Origin: an uncultured Lysobacter sp.
GTDB taxonomy: Bacteria; Pseudomonadota; Gammaproteobacteria; Xanthomonadales; Xanthomonadaceae
DNA length: 64,000 nt
Reading direction: 5' to 3'
Assembly: GCA_946480055.1 (NCBI GenBank)
Contig: CAMLID010000014.1
Location: 1 to 64,000 of the forward strand
Positions within the stretch are counted from its first letter, which is position 1. Each line of letters starts with the position of its first letter. A program made the translations under genes and the position numbers. This document shows positions 52,009-60,260 of this stretch, piece by piece. The notes under the pieces were generated by a model. The model was not told the DNA's origin. It searched no databases and saw only the letters and a program-made list of their open reading frames with translations.

Positions 52009-54288
52009 TCAGGTCGCGGCCGTCGCCGATTCGCGCAAACCTTCCGCGGCCTGCACCATCGCCTTCAGCGCGGTGCGCACTTCCGGCCAGCCGCGGGTCT
52101 TGAGGCCGCAGTCCGGGTTGACCCACAACTGCGCCGGGGTCAGCACGTCCAGGGCCTTGTCCAGCAGTTCGCGCATCTCCTCCACGCTCGGCACCCGCGG
52201 GGAGTGGATGTCGTAGACGCCCGGGCCGATGCCGTTGGGGTAGCGATAGCGCACGAACGCGTCCAGCAGCTCCATGCGCGAGCGCGAGGTCTCGATCGAG
52301 ATCACATCGGCGTCCAGGTCGGCGACCGCTTCGATGATGTCGTTGAACTCGGCGTAGCACATGTGGGTGTGGATCTGGGTCGCGTCGTCGACCCCGCTCG
52401 CCGCCAGGCGGAAGGCCTCGCCGGCCCAGGCCAGGTAGGCCGGCCAGTCGGTGCGGCGCAGCGGCAGGCCTTCGCGCAGCGCCGGTTCGTCGATCTGGAT
52501 CACCGCGATGCCGGCCGCTTCCAGATCCAGCACTTCCTCGCGCAGGGCCAGGGCGATCTGGCGACAGGTGTCGGCGCGCGGCTGGTCGTCGCGCACGAAC
52601 GACCACTGCAGGATCGTGACCGGGCCGGTGAGCATGCCTTTGACCGGGCGTGGGGTCAGCGATTGCGCGTAGCGCGCCCAGTCCACGGTCATCGGCTGCG
52701 GCCGCGAGACGTCGCCGAACAGCACCGGCGGTTTCACGCAGCGCGAGCCGTAGCTCTGGACCCAGCCGTGGGCGGTGAAGGCGAAGCCGTCGAGCTGCTC
52801 GCCGAAGTACTCGACCATGTCGTTGCGCTCGAACTCGCCGTGCACCAGCACGTCCAGGCCCAGCGCTTCCTGCTCACGCAGGCACAGTTCGGTCTCGCGC
52901 TCGAGGAAGCTGCGATAGCCGGCGTCGTCCAGGCGCCCGGCCTTGTGTTCGGCGCGGGCCTGGCGCACCTGCGCGGTTTGCGGGAACGAACCGATGGTGG
53001 TGGTGGGGAAGTCGGGCAGCTTCAGGCGCTGCGCCTGCACTTGCGCGCGCTGCGCGTAGGGCGAGTCGCGCCGGGCCATGGCCGGTACGATCGCAGCGAG
53101 CTTGGCCCGCACCTGGGTGTCGCGCAACAGCGGCGAGGCCAGACGCGCGGCGCGCGCGCTCGCGGCCGCGGCCAGCGCATCGGCGGCGCGGTCGCTGTCG
53201 GCCAGCGTATCGGCGAGCAGACGCAGTTCCTCCAGCTTCTGCTTGGCATAGGCCATCCATTGCCGCAGCGGCGGCGGCAGCTTGCGCTCCAGTTCCAGAT
53301 CGATCGGCACGTGCAGCAGCGAGCACGACGGCGCCAGCCAGCGCGCGCGTGCTCCGGCCCGGCGCGCCAGACTGAGCGCGGCATCCAGGTCGGCGCGCCA
53401 GATGTTGCGGCCGTCGACCACGCCCAGGCTGAGCACGCGATCCTCAGGCAGCTTGGGCAGCAGCGCTTCGAGCTGGCCGGGCGCGCGCACGAGATCCAGA
53501 TGCAGGGCCTGCACCGGCAAGGCCGCGGCCAGTTCGGCGTTGTCGCCGAGTCTGCCGAAATAGCTCGCCAACAGGCGCTCGGGCGCGTCGGCTTCGGCGA
53601 GTGCGTCGTAGGCGCGGCGATAGGCGCGACGGTCGGCGTCGTCGAGGTCCAGAGCCAGGCAGGGTTCGTCCAACTGCACCCATTGCGCGCCGGCGGCTTT
53701 CAGTCGCGCCAGCAGTTCGGCGTAGGCCGGCAGCAGGGCATCGAGCAGTTCGCGCGGGTCGCCGCCGTCGCTGCGCTTGCCGAGCTTGAGCAAGGACACC
53801 GGCCCCAGCAGCACCGGCCGCGCCTGCAGGCCCAGGGCCTGGGCTTCGGCGAGTTCGGCCAGCGGTTTGTCGCCGCGCAGGACGAAGCGCTGGTCGCGCT
53901 CGAACTGCGGCACCAGGTAGTGGTAGTTGGTGTCGAACCACTTGGTCATTTCCAGGGCGCGCAGGTCGTGGCGCGCGTCCTGCAGGCCGCGCGCGAGCGC
54001 GAAGTAGCCGGTCAGCGGATCGGCGTCGAGGGTCTCGCGGTAGGGCGTGGGAACCGCGTCGAACAGCACGGCGGTGTCGAGCACATGGTCGTAGAGCGAG
54101 AAGTCGTTGCAAGGCACGACGTCGGCGCCGGCGTCGCGCGCCAGCTTCCAATGTCGGGCGCGAAGCGTGCGTGCGGTGTCGTGCAGCGTGGTGGCCGAGG
54201 TCTCGCCTTTCCAGAACGATTCCAGGGCTTGCTTGAGCTCGCGTCGCGCGCCGATGCGCGGGAAGCCGAGGTGGGTAACGCTGATCAT
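52009..54288 (-). CDS. metE: Cobalamin-independent methionine synthase
   Basis: A 759-residue zinc enzyme that transfers the methyl group of 5-methyltetrahydropteroyltri-glutamate to homocysteine without B12. The ATG at 54288 has AGGAGA upstream and gives MISVTHLGFPRIGARRELK. Zinc ligands are in IHTHMCYAEFND (His and Cys) and WVNPDCGLKTRGW (Cys); the KLPDFPTTTIGSFPQT start of the second barrel is also visible. It has a 225-nt untranslated leader and a cobalamin riboswitch upstream, so B12 should shut it off in favour of a B12-dependent enzyme. Confidence 0.97.
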   Translation of the reverse strand: MISVTHLGFPRIGARRELKQALESFWKGETSATTLHDTARTLRARHWKLARDAGADVVPCNDFSLYDHVLDTAVLFDAVPTPYRETLDADPLTGYFALARGLQDARHDLRALEMTKWFDTNYHYLVPQFERDQRFVLRGDKPLAELAEAQALGLQARPVLLGPVSLLKLGKRSDGGDPRELLDALLPAYAELLARLKAAGAQWVQLDEPCLALDLDDADRRAYRRAYDALAEADAPERLLASYFGRLGDNAELAAALPVQALHLDLVRAPGQLEALLPKLPEDRVLSLGVVDGRNIWRADLDAALSLARRAGARARWLAPSCSLLHVPIDLELERKLPPPLRQWMAYAKQKLEELRLLADTLADSDRAADALAAAASARAARLASPLLRDTQVRAKLAAIVPAMARRDSPYAQRAQVQAQRLKLPDFPTTTIGSFPQTAQVRQARAEHKAGRLDDAGYRSFLERETELCLREQEALGLDVLVHGEFERNDMVEYFGEQLDGFAFTAHGWVQSYGSRCVKPPVLFGDVSRPQPMTVDWARYAQSLTPRPVKGMLTGPVTILQWSFVRDDQPRADTCRQIALALREEVLDLEAAGIAVIQIDEPALREGLPLRRTDWPAYLAWAGEAFRLAASGVDDATQIHTHMCYAEFNDIIEAVADLDADVISIETSRSRMELLDAFVRYRYPNGIGPGVYDIHSPRVPSVEEMRELLDKALDVLTPAQLWVNPDCGLKTRGWPEVRTALKAMVQAAEGLRESATAAT

Positions 54289-54513
54289 GATGTCTCCTGC
54301 GATGCGTGTGGGCATGAGCAGGGCAACGAAGGAAGGCGGGTACGCACGCGCGACCGCCCACCGCGGATGCGGCGACGCCGGAGCACGACCTGCCTTCGAC
54401 CTTCGCCCCCGCGGGCGAACCGGCTTCGTCCGATCGGCGAGAACGGGCCGCAGCCGCGTTGCATCGCCGGCCTGACGGGCCGGAGTCGGACGGAGGGCGA
54501 ACCCTCCGGTCTT
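54289..54513 (-). other. metE untranslated leader, expression-platform region
   Basis: No gene is seen between the riboswitch and metE. Two hairpins can form on the transcript: CGGAGGG-TTCG-CCCTCCG (plus-strand 54491-54508) and CCGGCC/GGCCGG (about 54468-54484). Neither has a U-tract, so control may act on translation or by Rho. Confidence 0.5.
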
Positions 54514-54673
54514 GGCAGGTCTTCGGGCTTGGGGCGTGGCGTCGTTGGACGCCGCCTACTGTCCGTCGCTTCCCGGATTCGCATCCAGTGCCTGACGGAG
54601 GTCGTTCCCTATACCGCTGCGGGGCAGCTCCGGAATTGGACAGATGTCCGCACCGGATTCCCTCTAGGCGCCG
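54514..54673 (-). promoter_or_regulatory. Cobalamin riboswitch of metE
   Basis: Read on the minus strand, the segment has the cobalamin aptamer blocks in order: GGGAATCCGGTGCGGA, then CCGGAGCTGCCCCGCAGCGG, a B12-box-like GGCACTGGATGCGAATCC with GGGAAGCG, and the closing AGCCCGAAGACCTGCC. This matches the RF00174-type consensus closely. Ligand binding (adenosylcobalamin or a related cobalamin) is expected to lower metE expression. The boundaries are estimated from the conserved ends. Confidence 0.93.
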
Positions 54674-54704
54674 TCGGTGCGACCCGGTGGCGTCTTGTCG
54701 CATC

Positions 54705-54722
54705 GCTTTATCTTTATGAAGA
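54705..54722 (-). promoter_or_regulatory. AT-rich dyad in the metE promoter region
   Basis: On the minus strand TCTTCATAAAGATAAAGC stands out in GC-rich DNA. It contains the dyad TCTT-CATA-AAGA and a repeated ATAAAG/GATAAAG. It lies 32 bp upstream of the riboswitch. It may be the -10 region or a site for a methionine regulator (MetR or SahR type); I cannot tell which. Confidence 0.4.
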
Positions 54723-54787
54723 GATGGTCGCCATGACGGCTGCCAAGTTACGCTGCGAGGCGGCGCGCGTCAATCGATCCCGATGCG

Positions 54788-55315
54788 TTAGAGCGGGCTG
54801 GATTCCGACGCGGCCGTCGCCATCGGCACGCCTTCGAGATCGGATGGCTCACCCACTTCGATGCGATAGACGGCCTCGCGCGCGGGCGTGGGCGCGGCGC
54901 TCTGTTCCCAGAGGTGACGGTACTGCAGCCGAAGCGTGCCGTTGCCGGACCGGATGGCACGGAAGCGCCAGATGACGTCGCTCGGCGCTCCGGGCGGCGG
55001 CGGTTCGCCGTCGTCGGATGCGCGTTGCGGATGGAACGCCACGATCGTACTCAGGACCTCGCTCCGACCCGGGGTACCGGCATCATCCACGCCGGCGACC
55101 ACGCCCCAGCCGTAGCCGGTGGATGCGTTGTCGACGAGCGCGATTTCGAACTCCTCGCCCATGTTCAATTTGAGCTTGGCGCCACTGTCGGCCAGCGTCA
55201 TCCGCTTCACCGAAGCCGGCTCCTGTGCCGGCGTGGCGGCCTGATCCTGCGGCGTTACGTATGCGCATGCGGCGAGCATCAGCGCCGCGATGGTCAACAG
55301 AACAAGTCTGGTCAT
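54788..55315 (-). CDS. Chagasin-like (I42) protease inhibitor lipoprotein
   Basis: A 175-residue lipoprotein with signal MTRLVLLTIAALMLAAC. The I42 marks are the first loop IALVDNASTGYGWGVVAG (NxSTGYxW), the second loop around PPPGAPSDVIWRFRAIRSGN and the strand LRLQYRHLWEQS. Chagasin-type inhibitors block papain-like cysteine proteases. A membrane-anchored bacterial version could protect against host, competitor or self proteases. It is codirectional with metE and ends about 115 bp before the riboswitch. Independent regulation is likely. Confidence 0.85.
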   Translation of the reverse strand: MTRLVLLTIAALMLAACAYVTPQDQAATPAQEPASVKRMTLADSGAKLKLNMGEEFEIALVDNASTGYGWGVVAGVDDAGTPGRSEVLSTIVAFHPQRASDDGEPPPPGAPSDVIWRFRAIRSGNGTLRLQYRHLWEQSAAPTPAREAVYRIEVGEPSDLEGVPMATAASESSPL

Positions 55316-55468
55316 GAAAGCTTCGCCGCGTCGATCGAGGACGACATCGTGCTGAAGTTGGGGCGGCTGCGCCAGCCGCTGCCATCGCCTAAGCCGGACG
55401 TGTCGCGCCGTTCGGCCGCGACGGCTGCCTAACGCCTCGACGCGGCGCGTCGGACGATCCGGACGTGC

Positions 55469-55849
55469 TCAGGCAGGCGCGGATTCCAGCGCGGGCACCA
55501 GCGTCGGCACGCCCTCGCGATCCAGCGCGATCATGGTGAAGCGGCCGCGCGTGGCCAGCTGCGACTCGCCGCTGAGCAGGTCCTCGCTATGCATCTCGAC
55601 CTCCACCTGCATCGAGGTGCGCCCGACCGAGACCACGCGCGCGATCAGTTCGACCAGCGCGCCTTTGGGTACCGCGGTATGGAAGTCGATCTGCTCCGAG
55701 CGCGCGGTCACCACCGTGCGGCGGGCGTAGCGCGAGGCGGCGACGAACGCGGCCTTGTCCATCCACGCCAGCGCCTGGCCGCCGAACAGGGTGCCGAGGT
55801 GGTTGGTGTGGTCGGGGAAGACGATTTCGATGATGCGGGCTTCGGTCAT
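55469..55849 (-). CDS. Acyl-CoA thioesterase, YciA-like hotdog protein
   Basis: A 126-residue single hotdog domain. The sequence TEARIIEIVFPDHTNHLGTL followed by FGGQALAWMDKAAFVAASRY has the conserved aspartate and the helix of YciA/acyl-CoA hydrolases (PF03061). RTVVTARSEQIDFHTAVPKG and GRTSMQVEVEMHSEDLLSGE are also typical. It releases CoA from acyl-CoAs in the cytoplasm. It stands alone between the chagasin-like gene and a palindromic repeat. Substrate range is unknown. Confidence 0.9.
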   Translation of the reverse strand: MTEARIIEIVFPDHTNHLGTLFGGQALAWMDKAAFVAASRYARRTVVTARSEQIDFHTAVPKGALVELIARVVSVGRTSMQVEVEMHSEDLLSGESQLATRGRFTMIALDREGVPTLVPALESAPA

Positions 55850-55900
55850 GGGGCTCGTGTCTCGGAGATAAGCGACGAGAGTGGCGCCGCAGCGAATAGT

Positions 55901-56046
55901 TCCCTCTCTCGCTTCCGGGAGAGGGGCACTTTGCTTCAGGAGTGATGAACGAGAGCAAAGGCATTCGCGCCTTTGGCGCTCATATCCTCCCCCAAGCCCT
56001 CTCAGCCTTGCACTCCCTGTCGGGCGCCGTGAGCGGGAGAGGGGCT
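55901..56046. repeat. Palindromic repeat pair, CCCTCTC family
   Basis: A short hairpin TCCCTCTCTCGCTTCCGGGA followed by GAGGGG (55901-55926) and a second inverted copy ending GAGCGGGAGAGGGG (to 56046) bracket about 120 bp. Related to the elements at 11822 and 57128. It fills the gap between the thioesterase and nrdB. Confidence 0.65.
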
Positions 56047-56094
56047 AAAGCATCGAGAGCGCTGGGTGAGCGTTGCGAGAGAAGAGTTCGCCGC

Positions 56095-57111
56095 TCAGAA
56101 CGCCTCGTCGAACGCGACCTCGCCCTGCACGCCGACCTGGTAGGCCGAGACCCGGCGCTCGAAGAAGTTGGTCACTTCCTGCACGTCCTGCAGGTCCATG
56201 AAGCCGAAGGGGTTGGTCGAGCCGAAATGCTTGGGCATGCCGAGCTGCGCCATGCGCTGGTCGGCGCAGTACTCCAGGTACTGGCGCATGTCCTTCAGCG
56301 ACAGGCCGACCACGCCGCCGGACAGCACGTCCTGGGCGAACTGGAGTTCGCAATCCACCGCGTCCTCGAACATCTTTACCACCTGCGCGCGCAGATCGGC
56401 GTCGAACAGGTCGGGCTCCTCCTCGCGCGCGGTGCGGATGACTTCGAAGGCGAAGGCCATGTGGCAGCTTTCGTCGCGGAACACCCAGTTGGTGCCCGAG
56501 GCCAGGCCGTTGAGCAGGCCGCGCGAACGCAGGTAGTAGACGTAGGCGAAGGCGGCGAAGAAGAACAGGCCTTCGATGCAACCGGCGAAGCAGATCAGGT
56601 TGAGCAGGAACTGGCGCCGCTGCTCGCGGGTCTCGATGCGCTTGATGCCCTGCACCGAATCGATCCAGCGGAAGCAGAACTCGGCCTTGGCCCGGATCGA
56701 GGGGATGTTCTCGACCGCGTCGAAGGCCTTGGCACGCTCGTTCGGGTCGGGCAGGTAGGTGTCGAGCAGGGTCAGGTAGAACTGCACGTGCAGCGCTTCC
56801 TCGTACAGCTGCCGCGACAGGTACATGCGCGCTTCCGGCGCGTTGATGTGCTGGTATAGGTTCAACACCAGGTTGTTGGCGACGATGCTGTCGCCGGTGG
56901 CGAAGAACGCGACCAGCCGCTCGACCAGATGGCGCTCGGCCGGGCCGAACTTGTGCTTGAGGTCGTTGACGTCCTGCGAGAAATCGACCTCTTCGACGGT
57001 CCAGGTGTTGCGGATCGCGTCGCGGTACATCTCGTAGAAATGCGGGTAGCGCATCGGCCGCAGGGTGAGATCGAAGCCGGGGTCGAGCAGGCGAGGCGTT
57101 GCGAGGGACAT
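56095..57111 (-). CDS. nrdB: Ribonucleoside-diphosphate reductase subunit beta, class I
   Basis: A 338-residue radical-generating subunit. The ATG at 57111 begins MSLATPRLLDPGFDLTLRPM. Diiron ligands and the radical tyrosine are visible: ATGDSIVANNLV (Asp), then YEEALHVQFYLTLL, where E-xx-H-xxx-Y keeps the tyrosine, so it is not a class Ic phenylalanine type. The second half has EGLFFFAAFAYVYYLRSRGL and FRDESCHMAFAFEV (E-xx-H). It follows nrdA after 145 bp that hold a palindromic repeat pair. Confidence 0.96.
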   Translation of the reverse strand: MSLATPRLLDPGFDLTLRPMRYPHFYEMYRDAIRNTWTVEEVDFSQDVNDLKHKFGPAERHLVERLVAFFATGDSIVANNLVLNLYQHINAPEARMYLSRQLYEEALHVQFYLTLLDTYLPDPNERAKAFDAVENIPSIRAKAEFCFRWIDSVQGIKRIETREQRRQFLLNLICFAGCIEGLFFFAAFAYVYYLRSRGLLNGLASGTNWVFRDESCHMAFAFEVIRTAREEEPDLFDADLRAQVVKMFEDAVDCELQFAQDVLSGGVVGLSLKDMRQYLEYCADQRMAQLGMPKHFGSTNPFGFMDLQDVQEVTNFFERRVSAYQVGVQGEVAFDEAF

Positions 57112-57127
57112 GGGCGTTTCTCTTTTC

Positions 57128-57241
57128 CCTTCTCCCGCTGGGAGAAGGTGGCCCATAGGGCCGGATGAGGGTTCGGGATGAGTTCGGGCAGCGCGCTCGC
57201 GCCGGACCCTCACCCCAACCCCTCTCCGATGGGAGAGGGGC
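57128..57241. repeat. Palindromic repeat pair between nrdA and nrdB
   Basis: CCTTCTCCC-GCT-GGGAGAAGG (57128-57148) and CCCCTCTCC/GGAGAGGGG (57219-57240) are two hairpins separated by 70 bp. They belong to the same family as 11822-11945. They lie inside the nrdAB transcript and may set the ratio of the two subunits. Confidence 0.8.
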
Positions 57242-57256
57242 TGAAGCGGTGCGGGT

Positions 57257-59737
57257 TTACTGGCAGGCTTCGCAGGACTCGGGGTTTTCCAGCGAGCAGG
57301 CGATCGCCTCGTCCTGGCTGTATTCCGGCTTTTGCGGTGCCGCCACCGGCGCGCTGACCGTGCTCTTGGCGATCTTGGTGGCTGGGCGCGAGCGCAGGTA
57401 GTAGGTGGTCTTCAGGCCCTTCTTCCAGGCGTACATGTACATCGAGCTGAGCTGGCCGATGTTCGGGCTTTCGATGAACAGGTTCAGCGACTGGCTCTGA
57501 TCGATATACGCGCCGCGCTCGGCGGCCATGTCGATCAGCGAACGCATCGGCAGTTCCCAGGCGGTGCGGTAGACCTGGCGCAGCGATTCGGGCACTTCGT
57601 GCACGGACTGGATCGAGCCTTCGGCCATCTTGATCCGGTCGCGCATGTCCGCCGTCCACAGGCCGAGCTTCTTGAGTTCCTCGACCAGGTACTTGTTGAC
57701 CACCAGGAAGTCGCCGGAAAGCGTTTCGCGCTTGAACAGGTTGGACACCTGCGGCTCGATGCATTCGTAGCAGCCGGCGATCGAGGCGATGGTCGCGGTC
57801 GGCGCGATCGCGATCAGCAGCGAGTTGCGCAGGCCGTGTTCGGCGATGCGCTGGCGCAGCGCGTCCCAGCGCTCGGGCTGCGACGGGGTCACGCCCCAGG
57901 CTTCGAACTGCAGCTCGCCGATGCTGGCGCGGGTGTCGTCGAAGCCGGGGTGGCGGCCGTGTTCCAGCGCCAGCTCGTTCGAGGCCGACAGGGCGTGGAA
58001 GTAGATCGCCTCGGCGATGTCCTGCGACAGCTTGCGCGCGGCCTCGGAGTCGAACGCCAAACGCAGCTTGAAGAACACGTCCTGCAGGCCCATCGAGCCC
58101 AGGCCGACCGGGCGCCACTTCAGATTGGCGCGGCGCGCGGTCTCGATCGGGTAGAAGTTCAGGTCGATCACGCGGTCGAGCTGGCGCACGGCCAGGCGCA
58201 CGGTTTCGGCGAGCTTTTCGAAATCGAACGCGCCCTTGCCGTCTTCGTACATCTCGACGTGGTGGGAGAGGTTGATCGAGCCCAGGTTGCACACCGCGGT
58301 CTCGTCCTGCGAGGTGACCTCGAGGATTTCGGTGCACAGATTGGACAGGTGGATGACGTTGCCGTCGCGCAGGGTCTGGTTGGAGGCGCGGTTGGACTTG
58401 TCCTTGAAGTTCATCCAGCCGTTACCGGTCTGCGCCAGGGTCCGCATCATGCGGCCGTAGATGTCGCGCGCCTTGACCTTCTTGACCGCCAGGCCGGCGG
58501 CTTCGGCCGCGGCATAGGCCTGCTCGAAAGCTTCGCCCCACAGATCGGTCAGCTGCGGCACCTTGGCCGGATCGAACAGCGACCAGTCGGCGTCGGCCTC
58601 GACCCGGCGCATGAATTCGTCGGGAATCCAGTTGGCGAGATTGAGGTTGTGGGTGCGGCGCGCTTCGTCGCCGGTGTTGTCGCGCAGTTCCAGGAACTCC
58701 TCGACGTCGGCGTGCCACGGCTCCAGGTAGACGCAGGCCGCGCCCTTGCGCTTGCCGCCCTGGTTGACCGCGGCGACCGAGGCGTCGAGCGTCTTCAGCC
58801 AGGGCACGATGCCGTTAGACAGGCCGTTGGTGGAACGGATCAGCGAGCCGCGCGAACGGATGCGGGTGTAGCTCAGGCCGATGCCGCCGCTGAACTTGCT
58901 GAGCTTGGCCACGTCCATGTAGCGCTTGTAGATCGACTCCAGCGAATCCTCGGGCGAGTCGAGCAGGAAGCAGCTCGACAGCTGCTCGTGCGTGGTGCCG
59001 GCGTTGAACAGGGTCGGCGAGGACGGGATGTAGTCGAGTTGGGCCATGCGCCGGTACAGGGCCAGGGCATCGCCGACGTCTTCGCTGAGCGCGCAGGCGA
59101 TGCGCAGGAAGAACTGCTGCGGGGTTTCGATCACGGTGCGCGCGGTCGGGTGGCGCAGCAGATAGCGGTCGTACAGGGTGCGCAGGCCGAAGTAGTCGAA
59201 GCGTGCGTCCAGGCTGCGGTCGATGGCGTCGTTGAGCTTGCGCGCGTTGGCCTGCACGAAGGTCAGCAGGCGGTCGTTGATCAGGCCCAGCTCGTGGCCG
59301 CGCACGACCGACTGCGAGAACGCATGGATCTCGATGCCGGCGACTTCCTTCTCGATCACGTTGCTGAGCAGGCGCGCGGCGAGGCGACCGTACTCGGGCT
59401 CCTCGGCGGTGAGCAGGGCGGCGGTGCGGATCGACAGCTCGTCGAGCTCGCGCGTGGTCGCGCCGTCGTAGAGGCCGGAGATGGTGCGGGTGGCTACGCG
59501 CATCGGATCGACCGCGTACAGGTCCTCGCCGCAGCGGGTGACCGCGCGCACGATCTTGTTGAGGTCGACCGGCTCGCGGCGTCCGCTGCGCTTGGTCACG
59601 CTCATGGTGAGGTTGGCGGCCGGCGGAGTCAGGGCGAAACCGGGGGCGGCGTCGGTCTTGCGCGCGGGTGCTTCGGCGGGGGAGGGGGCGGAAGAGGAGG
59701 TGCTCGCTGCGGCGGGCGCTTCGGTGGTGGTGGTCAT
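57257..59737 (-). CDS. nrdA: Ribonucleoside-diphosphate reductase subunit alpha, class I
   Basis: An 826-residue catalytic subunit that makes deoxyribonucleotides for DNA synthesis. After a ~45-residue Ala/Ser/Pro-rich start comes an ATP-cone (SVTKRSGRREPVDLNKIVRA, about 45-135) for allosteric control. Active-site residues are in EQLSSCFLLDSPEDS (Cys), NLCTEILEVTSQDE (Asn-x-Cys-x-Glu) and AVCNLGSINLSHH (Cys); the C-terminal redox pair is SCEACQ. It is transcribed with nrdB and preceded by NrdR-like boxes and a cobalamin riboswitch. No B12-dependent NrdJ is in the window. Confidence 0.97.
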   Translation of the reverse strand: MTTTTEAPAAASTSSSAPSPAEAPARKTDAAPGFALTPPAANLTMSVTKRSGRREPVDLNKIVRAVTRCGEDLYAVDPMRVATRTISGLYDGATTRELDELSIRTAALLTAEEPEYGRLAARLLSNVIEKEVAGIEIHAFSQSVVRGHELGLINDRLLTFVQANARKLNDAIDRSLDARFDYFGLRTLYDRYLLRHPTARTVIETPQQFFLRIACALSEDVGDALALYRRMAQLDYIPSSPTLFNAGTTHEQLSSCFLLDSPEDSLESIYKRYMDVAKLSKFSGGIGLSYTRIRSRGSLIRSTNGLSNGIVPWLKTLDASVAAVNQGGKRKGAACVYLEPWHADVEEFLELRDNTGDEARRTHNLNLANWIPDEFMRRVEADADWSLFDPAKVPQLTDLWGEAFEQAYAAAEAAGLAVKKVKARDIYGRMMRTLAQTGNGWMNFKDKSNRASNQTLRDGNVIHLSNLCTEILEVTSQDETAVCNLGSINLSHHVEMYEDGKGAFDFEKLAETVRLAVRQLDRVIDLNFYPIETARRANLKWRPVGLGSMGLQDVFFKLRLAFDSEAARKLSQDIAEAIYFHALSASNELALEHGRHPGFDDTRASIGELQFEAWGVTPSQPERWDALRQRIAEHGLRNSLLIAIAPTATIASIAGCYECIEPQVSNLFKRETLSGDFLVVNKYLVEELKKLGLWTADMRDRIKMAEGSIQSVHEVPESLRQVYRTAWELPMRSLIDMAAERGAYIDQSQSLNLFIESPNIGQLSSMYMYAWKKGLKTTYYLRSRPATKIAKSTVSAPVAAPQKPEYSQDEAIACSLENPESCEACQ

Positions 59738-60000
59738 GGGGACTCCGATGCGTGGGCGCACGTGTCGCCGGCCTTCCCTCGAGGGCCGACGTGCGCGGAC
59801 GCAGGACGCAACGCCGGGTGGAGTCGGCGTTGCGGCTTGCGCCCCCGCGGGCGCGAAGTGTTCGAGGATGACGACAGGGTGTCGCGCAGTCCGAGACGGA
59901 CCGCGGCCGCGACGGAAGACCGAGGCGGCGGGACGACACCGGCCGCCTTCCCCCGAAGACTCCTGAGCCGGTACCGCGCGGTGTGCGACGCGCGGCTGTC
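59738..60000 (-). other. nrdA untranslated leader
   Basis: About 260 nt between the riboswitch and nrdA without a gene. Several GC-rich hairpins are possible (for example around 59757-59830), but no terminator with a U-tract is visible, so the riboswitch output may act on translation or through Rho. Confidence 0.45.
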
Positions 60001-60240
60001 GGCAGGTCTTCGGGCTCGGGACTTGGAGCGAGGGGCGAGTTAAGAGCGGTGGTCGGCAGGCCTCGGCCCGCGTCTCACTCCTCTCTACTCGCTCCTCAGC
60101 TCCTCCTAGTAGCGGCCGCTTCCCAGGCGCCGGGCGCCCAGTGCAATGACCACGTTCGTTTCCCATACCGCTGCGGGGCAGCGCCGGCTTTGTCGCCGTC
60201 CCAGAGGACGGATCCGCACCGGCTTCCCTATTAAGCCGAT
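60001..60240 (-). promoter_or_regulatory. Cobalamin riboswitch of nrdAB
   Basis: On the minus strand the aptamer blocks run GGGAAGCCGGTGCGGATCC, GGCGCTGCCCCGCAGCGGTA, a B12-box-like TTGCACTGGGCGCC with CCTGGGAAGCGG, and the end GAGCCCGAAGACCTGCC. They match those of the metE riboswitch nearly block for block. The part between the B12 box and the end is enlarged by about 80 nt that can fold into an extra arm (GAGCGAGTAGAG with complementary CTCGC runs). Cobalamin should reduce nrdAB expression. Confidence 0.93.
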
Positions 60241-60260
60241 CTCGCGATCGGCACCGACGG

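Noticed and set aside
54514..54673. SAM-type riboswitch upstream of metE
   Set aside because: The conserved blocks are those of the cobalamin aptamer, including CTGCCCCGC and CCCGAAGACCTGCC.
51931..54975. Plus-strand open frame opposite metE
   Set aside because: Antisense to metE and running through the riboswitch; no recognisable domain.
56095..57111. Class Ic (tyrosine-free) NrdB
   Set aside because: The E-xx-H-xxx-Y spacing keeps the radical tyrosine.
57332..60043. Long plus-strand open frame opposite nrdA
   Set aside because: Mirror frame of a gene with all catalytic residues; low-complexity composition and no RBS.
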